Source: Cloacibacterium sp046296655
GTDB lineage: Bacteria; Bacteroidota; Bacteroidia; Flavobacteriales; Weeksellaceae
Length of the DNA stretch: 64,000 bases
Reading direction: 5' to 3'
NCBI GenBank assembly: GCA_046296655.1
Contig: JBKBLE010000001.1
Coordinates: 1-64,000 of the forward strand
Under the pieces are notes generated by a model. It saw only the letters and a list, made by a program, of their open reading frames with translations. It was not told the origin of the DNA and ran no database searches. This document shows positions 41,639 through 50,099 of this stretch, piece by piece. The translations under genes and the position numbers were made by a program. Each line of letters opens with the position of its first letter. Within the stretch, counting starts at the first letter, position 1.

Positions 41639-43068
41639 AATTTTTCTGCTTTTTTAACCGCCATTTTCAAGGCGTTTAGTTTGTTATTCACTTCTTGTAA
41701 TTCATTTTCTGCGGAAGATTTGGCTACAATTCCTGCACCAGCTTGATAGAAAAGCGTATTATTTTTGCTTAAAAATGTTCTAATCATAATGGCTTGGTTG
41801 CAGCTTCCATCAAAGCCTACAAAGCCAATACAACCGCCATAATAACCGCGGGAAGTTTTTTCATAAGCATCGATGAGTTCAAGAGCTTTATATTTTGGAG
41901 CGCCACTCAAAGTTCCTTGCGGAAAAGTAGTCGCAATCATTTCAAATGGATTGGTTTTTTTGTCTAATTCTGCGGTGACTTCTGAAACCATGTGTATGAC
42001 GTGAGAAAACAATTGAATTTCTTTCAGTTTAGAAACCGTTACGTTTTTTCCTAATTTGCTTAAATCATTTCTGGCTAAATCTACCAACATCGTATGTTCT
42101 GCGTTTTCTTTCGGGTCTTTTTTTAAGGTTTCTACCGATTGTAAATCTTTTTCGGTATCACCAGTTCTGCGGAAAGTTCCTGCAATTGGGTGAATTACAG
42201 CTTTATGATTTTGAATAATCAACTGACTTTCTGGACTTGAACCCATTAATTTGTAATCGCCATAATCAAAGAAAAATAAATAAGGAGAAGGATTGATGTT
42301 TCGTAAAGCTCTGTAAACATTGAACTCATCTCCTCTGAATTTTTGCTCAAACCTTCTGCTTAATACCAACTGGAAAACATCTCCACGGAAACAATGCTTC
42401 TTCGCCAATTCTACCAAATCTCTGTATTCTTCATCAGTGAGATTAGAGGTTTCTTCGTCTATTTTTTCGAAAGGGTAGAGTGCAACATCTTTATTTTGAA
42501 TGATGCTTTCAATTTCTGAAAGCTCTGATTTTAGCCCATCAATTTTATTTTCGATGAGAAACATTTCATCATTAAAATGATTAATAGCAATCACATATTG
42601 ATAAAATCTGTAACGTAAAATTGGGATTTCTACTTCCTTGCTTTGAGGTTTGAATTTGATGGTTTCAAAAAACTGAACGGCATCAAAACTGGTATAACCA
42701 AATAAACCTTGAGCTATTTTTTCAACTGGATTTTTAACCTTTTCGCAGTCAAAACTTTTAGAAAAATTTTCTAAATATTCAGTGATGTTGAAATTTTCTG
42801 GAATTTGATGTTTTTCTGGAGCGGTTAATGGAAATTTTACTTCCATTTCCTGTAGATTTTTAATTTCTACTCCTGCAATTGCATTGATAGCGATGTAAGA
42901 AAAACTATTGTTATTTACATTGTGGTCGGCACTTTCTAGTAGAATGGTATCTCTGAATTTATCTCTGAGTTTCAGATAAATTCCCATCGCTGTATGAAGA
43001 TCTCCCATCAATGACTTGGAAGTGGTTTTTATTTTAGTTGTGGGTTGTTGGTTGTTGGTTGTCAGCAT
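41635..43068 (-). CDS. trpE: anthranilate synthase component I
   Basis: Converts chorismate and ammonia to anthranilate. It is 477 aa. The chorismate-binding half includes GSSPESQLIIQ, IAGTFRRTGDTEKD and GTLSGAPKYKALELID with GYYGGCIGFVGFDG, all conserved. Family alignments expect a start near IKTTSKSLMGDLHT, so the first residues (MLTTNNQQPTTK) are extra and come from a 7-nt repeat array at the gene's 5' edge. They may be translated without harm. It is the first gene after the trp leader and attenuator. The feedback-inhibition motif LLES is present near residue 40 (LLESADHN). Confidence 0.96.
   Translation of the reverse strand: MLTTNNQQPTTKIKTTSKSLMGDLHTAMGIYLKLRDKFRDTILLESADHNVNNNSFSYIAINAIAGVEIKNLQEMEVKFPLTAPEKHQIPENFNITEYLENFSKSFDCEKVKNPVEKIAQGLFGYTSFDAVQFFETIKFKPQSKEVEIPILRYRFYQYVIAINHFNDEMFLIENKIDGLKSELSEIESIIQNKDVALYPFEKIDEETSNLTDEEYRDLVELAKKHCFRGDVFQLVLSRRFEQKFRGDEFNVYRALRNINPSPYLFFFDYGDYKLMGSSPESQLIIQNHKAVIHPIAGTFRRTGDTEKDLQSVETLKKDPKENAEHTMLVDLARNDLSKLGKNVTVSKLKEIQLFSHVIHMVSEVTAELDKKTNPFEMIATTFPQGTLSGAPKYKALELIDAYEKTSRGYYGGCIGFVGFDGSCNQAIMIRTFLSKNNTLFYQAGAGIVAKSSAENELQEVNNKLNALKMAVKKAEKL
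43041..43068. repeat. 7-nt period repeat array over the trpE start
   Basis: TGGGTTG, TTGGTTG twice and TCAGCAT. The trpE start codon is at 43066-43068, so residues 1-10 are repeat-encoded. Confidence 0.7.
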
Positions 43069-43082
43069 AATTAAAGATTTAA

Positions 43083-43183
43083 ATAAAAAAAAGACTTCAA
43101 CGGTATAATCGCTGAAGTCTTCTCATGAAATGAATTTATTTTAGTATAGATTCAAAGCATAGCAGTATTACCTTAGACTCAGC
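43083..43183 (-). promoter_or_regulatory. trp operon attenuator
   Basis: On the minus strand a 9-bp terminator (AAGACTTCA with TGAAGTCTT, plus coordinates 43113-43121 and 43091-43099) is followed by T-residues. Upstream, GCTGAGTCT (43175-43183), inside the leader ORF just after the Trp codons, can pair with AGACTTCAGC (43111-43120) with one bulge. That pairing would break the terminator. The geometry is that of classical Trp attenuation. Confidence 0.8.
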
Positions 43184-43230
43184 GTAGAGTATAAGTGCCA
43201 CCACCAATTTTTGTTGCTATTCATTTTCAT
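43168..43230 (-). CDS. trpL: tryptophan leader peptide
   Basis: A 20-codon ORF (MKMNSNKNWWWHLYSTLSLR) with three consecutive Trp codons. It ends about 50 nt before the terminator arm. When charged tRNA-Trp is low, the ribosome would stall on TGG and leave the downstream GCTGAGTCT free for antiterminator pairing. A -7 element TAAATTTG (plus 43236-43243) sits just upstream, so the message starts close to the ATG. Confidence 0.88.
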   Translation of the reverse strand: MKMNSNKNWWWHLYSTLSLR

Positions 43231-43263
43231 TGGGACAAATTTATAAAAGTTTTTGAAATAAAA

Positions 43264-43296
43264 AAATCCTAAACTAAAAAAGTTTAGGATTTTTTA
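43264..43296 (-). terminator. terminator after rplT
   Basis: A 12-bp stem (43264-43275 with 43281-43292), with A- and T-runs on both sides. It separates the ribosomal genes from the trp leader. Confidence 0.8.
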
Positions 43297-43318
43297 TTGA
43301 TAACAAATTTGTTTTACA

Positions 43319-43663
43319 TTATTTTACTTGATCTACAACAGCTTTGAAAGCTTCTGGATGGTTCATTGCAAGGTCTGCAAGAACTTTTCTGTTTAGCTCG
43401 ATGTTGTTCTTTTTAAGAGCTCCCATAAATTGAGAGTAAGACATTCCGTGTTCTCTAGTTCCAGCGTTAATTCTGGTAATCCAAAGTCCTCTGAAGCTTC
43501 TTTTTTTCTCTTTTCTACCGCGGTAAGCATATTGCATTGCTTTTTCTACGGCATTTTTAGCAACAGTCCAAACATTTTTTCTTCTACCGAAAAAACCTTT
43601 AGCCTGCTTTAAAACTTTTTTTCTGCGTGCTCTAGACGCTACAGCGTTTACTGATCTTGGCAT
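43319..43663 (-). CDS. rplT: 50S ribosomal protein L20
   Basis: Binds 23S rRNA early in 50S assembly and can repress its own operon. It is 114 aa, with the basic N-terminus MPRSVNAVASRARRKKVLKQAKGF, the conserved RRKNVWTVAKNAVEKAMQYAYRGRKEKKR, and RITRINAG-like WITRINAGTREHGMSYSQFM. It follows rpmI by 128 nt, as in the usual infC-rpmI-rplT order. Confidence 0.98.
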   Translation of the reverse strand: MPRSVNAVASRARRKKVLKQAKGFFGRRKNVWTVAKNAVEKAMQYAYRGRKEKKRSFRGLWITRINAGTREHGMSYSQFMGALKKNNIELNRKVLADLAMNHPEAFKAVVDQVK

Positions 43664-43791
43664 AATTTAAATTTTTTGTTTTTTTGAAAAGGGCGGAACT
43701 GCATTTAAAGTTCTCTTATAGGCACCGTTTCAGGGTTAACTTTTAATGAATTTTTAGGAATTCTTATAAACCGAATATTGATTTATAAAAA

Positions 43792-43989
43792 CTACTTAAT
43801 TGCTAATTGGCGAAGAACGCTTTTCTCATCCACAGTAGCAACGTAAGAAGTTTGCGTAAGATTTCTCTTTTGCTTCGTTTCTTTTTTAGTTAAGATGTGG
43901 CTTTTGTAAGCATTTTTTCTTTTGATCTTACCTGTACCAGTAAGAGCAAAACGCTTTTTAGCACCTGATTTCGTTTTTAATTTTGGCAT
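43792..43989 (-). CDS. rpmI: 50S ribosomal protein L35
   Basis: 65 aa basic ribosomal protein. Its opening MPKLKTKSGAKKRFALTGTGKIKRKNAYKSHIL is typical. The gene lies between infC and rplT, with 131 nt of untranslated sequence before it that can fold into a hairpin. Confidence 0.97.
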   Translation of the reverse strand: MPKLKTKSGAKKRFALTGTGKIKRKNAYKSHILTKKETKQKRNLTQTSYVATVDEKSVLRQLAIK

Positions 43990-44064
43990 TGTTTTGCTTT
44001 TTATGTATTTGTTATCAATAATTCTGCAAAATTATAAAAATTTATAATACTCTGCAATACTATA

Positions 44065-44096
44065 ATCAAGAGATTTCAGAGGAGAAATCCCTTGAT
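44065..44096 (-). promoter_or_regulatory. hairpin in the infC-rpmI gap, candidate r-protein leader
   Basis: On the minus strand ATCAAGGGATTTC pairs with GAAATCTCTTGAT around a 6-nt loop. The only non-Watson-Crick pair is G-U on the minus strand but A-C on the plus strand, which favours a transcript in the direction of rpmI. There is no T-run, so it is not a terminator. L20 is known to bind leader RNA of this operon in other bacteria; here that is inference. Confidence 0.5.
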
Positions 44097-44120
44097 GTAT
44101 AATTGTTTTTTAATTAAAGA

Positions 44121-44687
44121 TTATTTTGCCGCTTTTTTAGGGCTCATCATCATAATCATTCTCTTGCCTTCTAGTTTAGGCATTTGGTCTACTTTTCCTA
44201 CGTGTTCTAGCTCTTGAGCGAGTCTTAGAAGTAAGATTTCACCTTGGTCTTTGAAGATAATAGAACGTCCTTTGAAGAAAACATACGTTTTCAATTTAGA
44301 GCCTTCTTCTAAAAATTTCTCGGCATGTTTTTTCTTGAACTCGAAATCATGATCGTCTGTTTGAGGTCCGAATCTGATTTCTTTTACTACAACTTTTACT
44401 TGCTTAGCCTTGAGTTCCTTTTGTTTCTTCTTTTGTTCGTAAAGAAATTTTTTGTAATCAAGAACTCTACAGATATAAGGTTCTACTTTATCTGAAATAA
44501 CGACTAAATCAAGATCTTGTTCCTGAGCAATTGCAAGAGCTCTTTCTAAAGGATACACTCCTGGTTCTACATTATCTCCTACTAAACGAACTTCCTTTGC
44601 GCGGATTTTTTCGTTAATTTGATGTAAGTCTTCTTGTACAGGGCGACTCATTGGTCCTCTTCCTCTGTTGTTAAATTTCTGTGCTAT
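44121..44687 (-). CDS. infC: translation initiation factor IF-3 (probable ATA start)
   Basis: Binds the 30S subunit, keeps 50S off and checks the start codon. The ATG-initiated form is 176 aa (44651), opening at MSRPVQEDLHQINEKIRAKEVRLVGDN. Upstream in the same frame lie 12 more codons starting at ATA (44687) that read IAQKFNNRGRGP, a basic lead-in typical of IF-3 N-terminal extensions. Further upstream only four residues precede a TAA. infC often uses rare starts (ATT, ATA, ATC) for self-control, so 44687 is the likelier start, though 44651 cannot be excluded. The rest is conserved (ISDKVEPYICRVLDYKKFLYE, VKEIRFGPQTDDHDFEFKKK). Confidence 0.9.
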   Translation of the reverse strand: MAQKFNNRGRGPMSRPVQEDLHQINEKIRAKEVRLVGDNVEPGVYPLERALAIAQEQDLDLVVISDKVEPYICRVLDYKKFLYEQKKKQKELKAKQVKVVVKEIRFGPQTDDHDFEFKKKHAEKFLEEGSKLKTYVFFKGRSIIFKDQGEILLLRLAQELEHVGKVDQMPKLEGKRMIMMMSPKKAAK

Positions 44688-44788
44688 AGTTGTATAATTT
44701 TAAAGTTAATTCTTTTTAAAAATTTTAAATTATAGATTTTGAATTTTAAATTAAAACAAAATTCTTCTATAATTAAATCTCAAATTTC

Positions 44789-46708
44789 TCAGATTTTTGC
44801 TGCTTCTTTGAAATAGGTTACGAAATCTTCTAATTTCATCGCTCCTAAATCGCCTTCTCCACGTCTTCTTACAGAAATGGTGCCGTTTTGTTCTTCATTT
44901 TCTCCTACCACTAACATAAACGGAATTTTCTTCAATTCTGCATCACGAATTTTCTTACCTGTTTTTTCGTTTCTGTCGTCAATTAATCCGCTAATATCGT
45001 GATTTTCTAATAATTGTGAAACTTTTTTAGCATAATCTACATATTTTTCAGAAATTGGCAGAATGATAAATTGGTCTGGACTTAGCCAAAGTGGGAAATC
45101 TCCTGCAGTGTTTTCTAGTAGAATCGCAATGAAACGTTCCATAGAACCAAATGGTGCTCTGTGAATCATTACGGGTCTGTGTTTTTCATTGTCATTACCA
45201 GTGTACCAAAGGTCAAATCTCTCTGGTAAATTGTAATCTACTTGAATGGTTCCTAACTGCCAACTTCTGCCTAAAGCATCTTTTACCATAAAGTCTAATT
45301 TAGGGCCATAGAATGCAGCTTCGCCGTATTCTACGATGGTTTTAAGACCTTTATTTTGCGCAGCAGTGATGATTGCGTTTTCTGCTTTTTCCCAATTTTC
45401 TTCAGAACCGATATATTTTGATCTGTTTTCTTTGTCTCTAAGTGAAACTTGAGTCACGAAATCTTCAAATCCTAAACTTCTGAAAACGTAAAGAACCAAG
45501 TCAATTACATCTTCAAACTCTTTTAATAATTGGTCTGGTGTACAGAATATGTGCGCATCATCTTGAGTGAAACCTCTTACTCTGGTTAAACCGTGTAATT
45601 CACCAGATTGCTCGTATCTGTAAACCGTTCCGAATTCTGCATATCTCTTTGGTAAATCTTTATAAGACCATTGAGAAGTTTTATAAATCTCGCAATGATG
45701 CGGACAGTTCATTGGTTTTAAGAAAAATTCTTCGCCTTCGTTTGGAGTTTTAATCGATTGGAAAGAATCTGCTCCATATTTCTCGTAGTGACCAGAAGTT
45801 TTGTACAATTCAATATTCCCAATATGAGGAGTCATTACAAACTCATAACCACCTTTTTTCTGAGCTTCTGAAAGGAAATTTTCTAATTTTTTTCTTAGCG
45901 CCGTTCCTTTTGGCAACCAAAGTGGTAAACCAGCACCTACTTTTTCAGAAAAAGCGAAAATCCCTAGTTCTTTTCCTAGTTTTCTGTGGTCTCTTCTTTT
46001 TGCTTCTTCTAATCTTTCTAGATATTCTGTCAATTCTTTTTGTTTAGGGAAAGAAATTCCATAAACTCTAGTCAATTGCTTGTTTTTTTCGTCTCCTCTC
46101 CAATATGCTCCCGCTGCATTTAAGATTTTAACCGCTTTTACAATTCCTGTTGAAGGAATGTGTCCACCTCTACAAAGGTCTGTAAAGTTATCATGCGTAC
46201 AGAACGTGATTTCGCCGTCTTGTAAATTTTCGATTAATTCAGTTTTGTACGGATTGTCGGCGTATTCTTTCAGTGCATCTGCTTTAGAAACAGAATAAAG
46301 ATTGAAAGTCGCATCTTTTTTGGCGTTTTCGAGCATTTTTTTCTCGATTTTTTCAAAATCTTTTTCAGAAAGAGATTCATCACCGAAATCTACATCATAA
46401 TAAAACCCGTTTTCAATTGCTGGACCGATGGTTAATTTAGCATTTGGATAAAAATCTAAAATAGATTGAGCTAAAATGTGTGCTGAAGAATGCCAAAAAG
46501 CTTTCTTTCCTAAATCATCATTCCACGTGAGCAACGTAAGCGTAGCATTTTCTGTAATTGGCGTCGTGACTTCTACTTGTTTGCCGTTTACCACAGCAGA
46601 AATAGTGTTTCTAGCCAAACCTTCAGAGATAGATTTTGCAACTTCTAGAGGTGTAACTACACCTTCAAACTCACGAATGCTTCCGTCTGGAAGAGTAATT
46701 TTAATCAT
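44789..46708 (-). CDS. thrS: threonine--tRNA ligase
   Basis: Charges tRNA-Thr. It is 639 aa with the full layout: N-terminal TGS domain (about 1-60, MIKITLPDGSIREFEGVVTP), editing domain with HSSAHILAQSIL (about 75-90) and the second His/Cys region near 180 (TDLCRGGHIPSTGIVKAV), class II catalytic core with motif 2 RYEQSGELHGLTRVRGFTQDD, the zinc ligands MNCPHHCEIY and HRAPFGSMERF, and a C-terminal anticodon domain. It lies at the head of the thrS-infC-rpmI-rplT series, the common bacterial arrangement. Confidence 0.97.
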   Translation of the reverse strand: MIKITLPDGSIREFEGVVTPLEVAKSISEGLARNTISAVVNGKQVEVTTPITENATLTLLTWNDDLGKKAFWHSSAHILAQSILDFYPNAKLTIGPAIENGFYYDVDFGDESLSEKDFEKIEKKMLENAKKDATFNLYSVSKADALKEYADNPYKTELIENLQDGEITFCTHDNFTDLCRGGHIPSTGIVKAVKILNAAGAYWRGDEKNKQLTRVYGISFPKQKELTEYLERLEEAKRRDHRKLGKELGIFAFSEKVGAGLPLWLPKGTALRKKLENFLSEAQKKGGYEFVMTPHIGNIELYKTSGHYEKYGADSFQSIKTPNEGEEFFLKPMNCPHHCEIYKTSQWSYKDLPKRYAEFGTVYRYEQSGELHGLTRVRGFTQDDAHIFCTPDQLLKEFEDVIDLVLYVFRSLGFEDFVTQVSLRDKENRSKYIGSEENWEKAENAIITAAQNKGLKTIVEYGEAAFYGPKLDFMVKDALGRSWQLGTIQVDYNLPERFDLWYTGNDNEKHRPVMIHRAPFGSMERFIAILLENTAGDFPLWLSPDQFIILPISEKYVDYAKKVSQLLENHDISGLIDDRNEKTGKKIRDAELKKIPFMLVVGENEEQNGTISVRRRGEGDLGAMKLEDFVTYFKEAAKI

Positions 46709-46809
46709 TTTGGAATCCTAATTTTAATAATGTGCAAAAATAAGGATTTTTTTTGATGTTTCTTAAATTCAGAGTTAATATTAGAACTTAAAATAGAAAA
46801 CCGAAGAAA

Positions 46810-47007
46810 TTACGCTTCAGTTTTATTTTGTTCGGTATTGTCTGTTCTGCCATCTTGGTGAAGTTTAGAAGTTTTTTTGACTTGTTTTTCTTCAACTTTA
46901 GAAGCGCCTTCTAATCTTGGAGTTTGAGGCAGATTAGGAAAATCTTGATTTTGTTTAGCGTTTTGCGCGTTATTTTCTGCGGTATTTTTTCTTTTATCTT
47001 TTTCCAT
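46810..47007 (-). CDS. small hydrophilic protein
   Basis: 65 aa, very rich in Asn, Lys, Glu and Gln, with no hydrophobic core (MEKDKRKNTAENNAQNAKQNQ), so probably disordered. Short proteins of this composition are common in Flavobacteriia. The ORF has a plausible context between two minus-strand genes, but no recognised function. Its length alone is weak support. Confidence 0.55.
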   Translation of the reverse strand: MEKDKRKNTAENNAQNAKQNQDFPNLPQTPRLEGASKVEEKQVKKTSKLHQDGRTDNTEQNKTEA

Positions 47008-47083
47008 GATTTTTGAATTTTTAAGTTATTCAAAATTCTGGAAAATTCTTAGGAAATTTGTTATACAATATTGCAAAAAGTTT

Positions 47084-47695
47084 TTAGAATTTAGATAAAT
47101 CGAAACTTTGTGTTTCGTCTACGATTTCATAATTTAATGCTTTCGCTAAAACGAAAATTTCATTCAAATTCGTCATTAATTGTTTTCTGCCTTCGTTTCG
47201 CAGTTTGGTTTGGTCAACGGTTTTTTCGGCGTTTTTTCTAGCATTATTGGTGATTCTTTTGAAATCTTCTTCGGAGAAACGGTCGAAAAATGAATCGTCA
47301 AGCGAAGTGATTTCTGCATCAGTAAAAATCTTGATGTCAGCATTTGGGATTTCTTTGATAATCAGTTTTTTATCAACAGAATCTACTTCGATTTTCATTT
47401 TTTTCAAATCATAAGTTACTTGCGCTTTTGCTTTGGTGAAAATAACGATTTCTTTTTCGCTGGAAGGTAAACCTTTAATTCCAAAAAGTTGATTGGTGAT
47501 TTTGGTTTTTTGCAAGTTTGAAAAATCTTGTTCTATGACCACCATTTTATTCATTTTAGAAATTTGGTTGGTGAGCACGTAATAATCTGTAGAAACTTGG
47601 TCATCATTTTTGCCAAAATTTCTGAAAAAATAAACGAGTAATAAAGTAAGGATTACACCTAAGGTAAAACCAATGATTTGTTTAATGTAGTTCAT
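47084..47695 (-). CDS. DUF4230 membrane-anchored protein
   Basis: 203 aa with one N-terminal membrane segment (IIGFTLGVILTLLLVYFF) and a soluble domain outside. The domain resembles DUF4230: YDLKKMKIEVDSVDKKLIIKEIPNADIKIF and a C-terminal helix with KTVDQTKLRNEGRKQLMTNLNEI. The function of the family is unknown. It overlaps the next upstream gene by one base (47695), suggesting co-translation with the thioredoxin-like lipoprotein. Confidence 0.8.
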   Translation of the reverse strand: MNYIKQIIGFTLGVILTLLLVYFFRNFGKNDDQVSTDYYVLTNQISKMNKMVVIEQDFSNLQKTKITNQLFGIKGLPSSEKEIVIFTKAKAQVTYDLKKMKIEVDSVDKKLIIKEIPNADIKIFTDAEITSLDDSFFDRFSEEDFKRITNNARKNAEKTVDQTKLRNEGRKQLMTNLNEIFVLAKALNYEIVDETQSFDLSKF

Positions 47696-48210
47696 TATTT
47701 TTTGATAATGTTCAATAAATCTTTTTCAATAAAACCAGTTTCTGGTTCTTCGGTTATTCTACCAATTTCCTTGCCATATTTTTCTACGATAATGGTAGGA
47801 ACGTGCGTAATGTTATATTTTACTTCTTCACCATCTGGAGCTTGTTTCTGTCTGTTTACCCCAATGATTTGGAGTTTGCTTTTAGGGAATTTGGTTTCTT
47901 CTAGAATTTTCATCAGTCTAGGGAAATTTCTTTTGCTGTCTCCGCACCAAGTTCCTAGAAATACGATGATATTATATGAATTGATTTTTTCTTTTTTTAA
48001 ACCTTCTAGAGCGGTTTTATCGATAGGATAGATGGTGTAATTTTCGTCATACCAAGCTTTATAAGGTTCTTTTTGGAATTGGTCTAAAGATTGGCTTCCT
48101 AGAAGCATTTTCCCGTATTCTGGAGTGTCAATTTCTCTATTGATGATTACTTTTTGAGCGCAAGAATTAAGTGCCATACCTAAAATAATTAATGTGATTA
48201 TTTTTTTCAT
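47695..48210 (-). CDS. thioredoxin-like lipoprotein
   Basis: 171 aa. The signal peptide ends ALNSCAQK with the lipobox Cys at residue 17, so it is membrane-anchored outside the cytoplasm. The thioredoxin-like domain carries VFLGTWCGDSKRNFPRLMKIL, in which the usual CxxC is C-G-D-S; the second Cys is absent, so a standard disulfide exchange is unlikely. A later cis-Pro is in ITHVPTIIVEKYG. It may be a chaperone or a peroxidase-type sensor; both are guesses. Confidence 0.85.
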   Translation of the reverse strand: MKKIITLIILGMALNSCAQKVIINREIDTPEYGKMLLGSQSLDQFQKEPYKAWYDENYTIYPIDKTALEGLKKEKINSYNIIVFLGTWCGDSKRNFPRLMKILEETKFPKSKLQIIGVNRQKQAPDGEEVKYNITHVPTIIVEKYGKEIGRITEEPETGFIEKDLLNIIKK

Positions 48211-48231
48211 TTTTTTTTCAAAATTTTGTGT

Positions 48232-48699
48232 TTATTTTTCTAATATACTTTTGAGATTTGCACTAGAATAGTACTTATTTTTTAGAACTTTATTGTCTGA
48301 AACTCTGTGTACATTATATTTATCTCCAGATTTTTCGTAATAAGCTTCTTCTCCTCTTGAAGTGTAATATTCTACGGTTTCTTGGGCTTGTTCTTCTGTA
48401 TCACAAGCTTTTGACATGTTAGAACGCTGTACTTCATTAAACAAATCTACAAATTTTTCTCCTAAACCAAATTCAAGAACTGCGCCAGAAAGTACATATT
48501 GTAAATCACAAAGTGCATCTGCAATTTCTACGATGTCTTGGTCTTCAATGGCTTGTTTCAGTTCGTTTAATTCTTCCTGAAGTAAAGCTATTCTTAGGTT
48601 GCATCTTTCTGCAGAAGGAATCTGTGGATTCTCTAAAATAGGTGCGTTAAAGGTTCTGTGAAATTCTGCAACTTGGTTTAAACTGTCAATTTTTTCCAT
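48232..48699 (-). CDS. MazG-like nucleoside triphosphate pyrophosphohydrolase
   Basis: 155 aa alpha-helical protein. The metal-binding pattern RIALLQEELNELKQAIEDQDIVEIADALCDLQYVL fits the E-x2-E-x12/16-ExxD layout of MazG and HisE-like enzymes, which hydrolyse NTPs to NMP and pyrophosphate. The C-terminal part has VEYYTSRGEEAYYEKSGDKYNVHR. Together these suggest a house-cleaning role. It lies in a run of minus-strand genes after the antiporter. Confidence 0.88.
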   Translation of the reverse strand: MEKIDSLNQVAEFHRTFNAPILENPQIPSAERCNLRIALLQEELNELKQAIEDQDIVEIADALCDLQYVLSGAVLEFGLGEKFVDLFNEVQRSNMSKACDTEEQAQETVEYYTSRGEEAYYEKSGDKYNVHRVSDNKVLKNKYYSSANLKSILEK

Positions 48700-48706
48700 T
48701 TAATTT

Positions 48707-49939
48707 TTATGATTTTTTATCTATTAATTTAAAACTTCTTTTAAGCATAATTGGAGTAGAAAGAGTGGTGAGAACTCCCATAATTACTAGAATAGAGAAG
48801 ACTTCAGCATTAATGAGTCCGGCTTTATAAGCAATATTTGCAATCACTAATTCCATGATTCCTCTTGCATTGAGACCAATCCCAAGTGTAAGTGAATTTT
48901 TGCTGTCTAAACCAGCCATTCTTCCTCCAAAATAGCCTCCAAAAATTTTAGAAAAATATGAAACGGCAATTACGGTGAGTAAAAGTCCAAAGTTTTGAAT
49001 AGAAGTCACATTAAATTCTAAGCCAATTCCTGCAAAGAAAATTGGTGCTAAAAATCCCATTGCTAAACCATTTGTTGTTTTATGAAAGGAGTCTAAATGT
49101 TTTTTGCCCACTAAATTTTCGCTGATGAGCATCGCTGCAAAAAATGCTCCGATGATGAAATGAAGTCCTAAAGATTCTGTAATAGTAGAAAATGTAAGTA
49201 CAAAAACAAAAAATATAGCATAAAGTGATTCTTTTCCTTTTAATAAAAGCAGTAATTTATTCAGTTGTCTTTCGAAGTAATTCTCTCGATTAGACAATTT
49301 CTTAATTAAATAATAAGCAGCGAATAAAATCACTACAAAAATGGTTAGTTTTAATAGAGAAATTGAAGCATTTTTCACTACATTAGAAAGGGTCATTTCA
49401 CTATCATTAATATTCAAAATAAGTCCTAAAATGGTAAGTGCAATAACATCATCAAAAATGGCAACCGATATGATTTTTTGACCAATATAAGAGTTGATTT
49501 TGCCTAAATCCATTAAAATTCTAATACTTACAGGTAATGCAGTGATGGCTACGCATAATCCTATAAATACTGTGGTCATGATGTCTTTGTCAAAATAATA
49601 ACCTACGGCAATTCCACTTAGAATTGGTACAAAAAACGCCATTAATGAAATGATGATATTTCTGCCTTTTAAAGATTTTAAAATGTCATCTAAGTTGATT
49701 TCCAATCCGGCAATAATTACTAAAAGGAAAATTCCCAATTCTGAAATGACTTTGATGTCTTCGGTTCTGTGAACTATATTTAAAAGGGAAGGGCCTACTA
49801 TAATTCCCGCGATGATTTCACCAATCATAGCAGGTTGTTTGAATCTTTCAAAAATTTCACCAAAAACTTTTGCTACCACTAACAAAATAAGTAGATTGGT
49901 AAAAAATGGAAGTTCAAAATGAGGCATGTTAAAATCCAT
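48707..49939 (-). CDS. cation/proton antiporter (CPA2 family)
   Basis: 410 aa integral membrane protein with about 11-13 hydrophobic segments. It matches the Na+/H+ exchanger fold: FGEIFERFKQPAMIGEIIAGIIVGP near the start and ISVAIFDDVIALTILGLI, where the Asp pair usually binds the ion. It probably exchanges sodium or potassium for protons. It has no NAD-binding or TrkA domain, so it is the short form. It seems to be transcribed before the MazG-like gene with a 7-nt gap. Confidence 0.92.
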   Translation of the reverse strand: MDFNMPHFELPFFTNLLILLVVAKVFGEIFERFKQPAMIGEIIAGIIVGPSLLNIVHRTEDIKVISELGIFLLVIIAGLEINLDDILKSLKGRNIIISLMAFFVPILSGIAVGYYFDKDIMTTVFIGLCVAITALPVSIRILMDLGKINSYIGQKIISVAIFDDVIALTILGLILNINDSEMTLSNVVKNASISLLKLTIFVVILFAAYYLIKKLSNRENYFERQLNKLLLLLKGKESLYAIFFVFVLTFSTITESLGLHFIIGAFFAAMLISENLVGKKHLDSFHKTTNGLAMGFLAPIFFAGIGLEFNVTSIQNFGLLLTVIAVSYFSKIFGGYFGGRMAGLDSKNSLTLGIGLNARGIMELVIANIAYKAGLINAEVFSILVIMGVLTTLSTPIMLKRSFKLIDKKS

Positions 49940-49990
49940 AGTTTTCTCTTAATTTTTGACAAAAATATAATTTAAAATCGACAAATAAAG

Positions 49991-50017
49991 AAAGGCAACT
50001 AAATTTTAGTTGCCTTT
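49991..50017 (-). terminator. terminator after the acyl-CoA dehydrogenase gene
   Basis: A 13-bp stem (49991-50003 with 50005-50017) with T-rich sequence on the minus-strand side. It lies between the two minus-strand genes. Confidence 0.65.
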
Positions 50018-50099
50018 ATGATTAAATTTAAATGAATAAATTATTCTTTGATGAAAATCTTAGAAATAAGTTTAATTTTTATTTTGAAAACTTAAAAAA

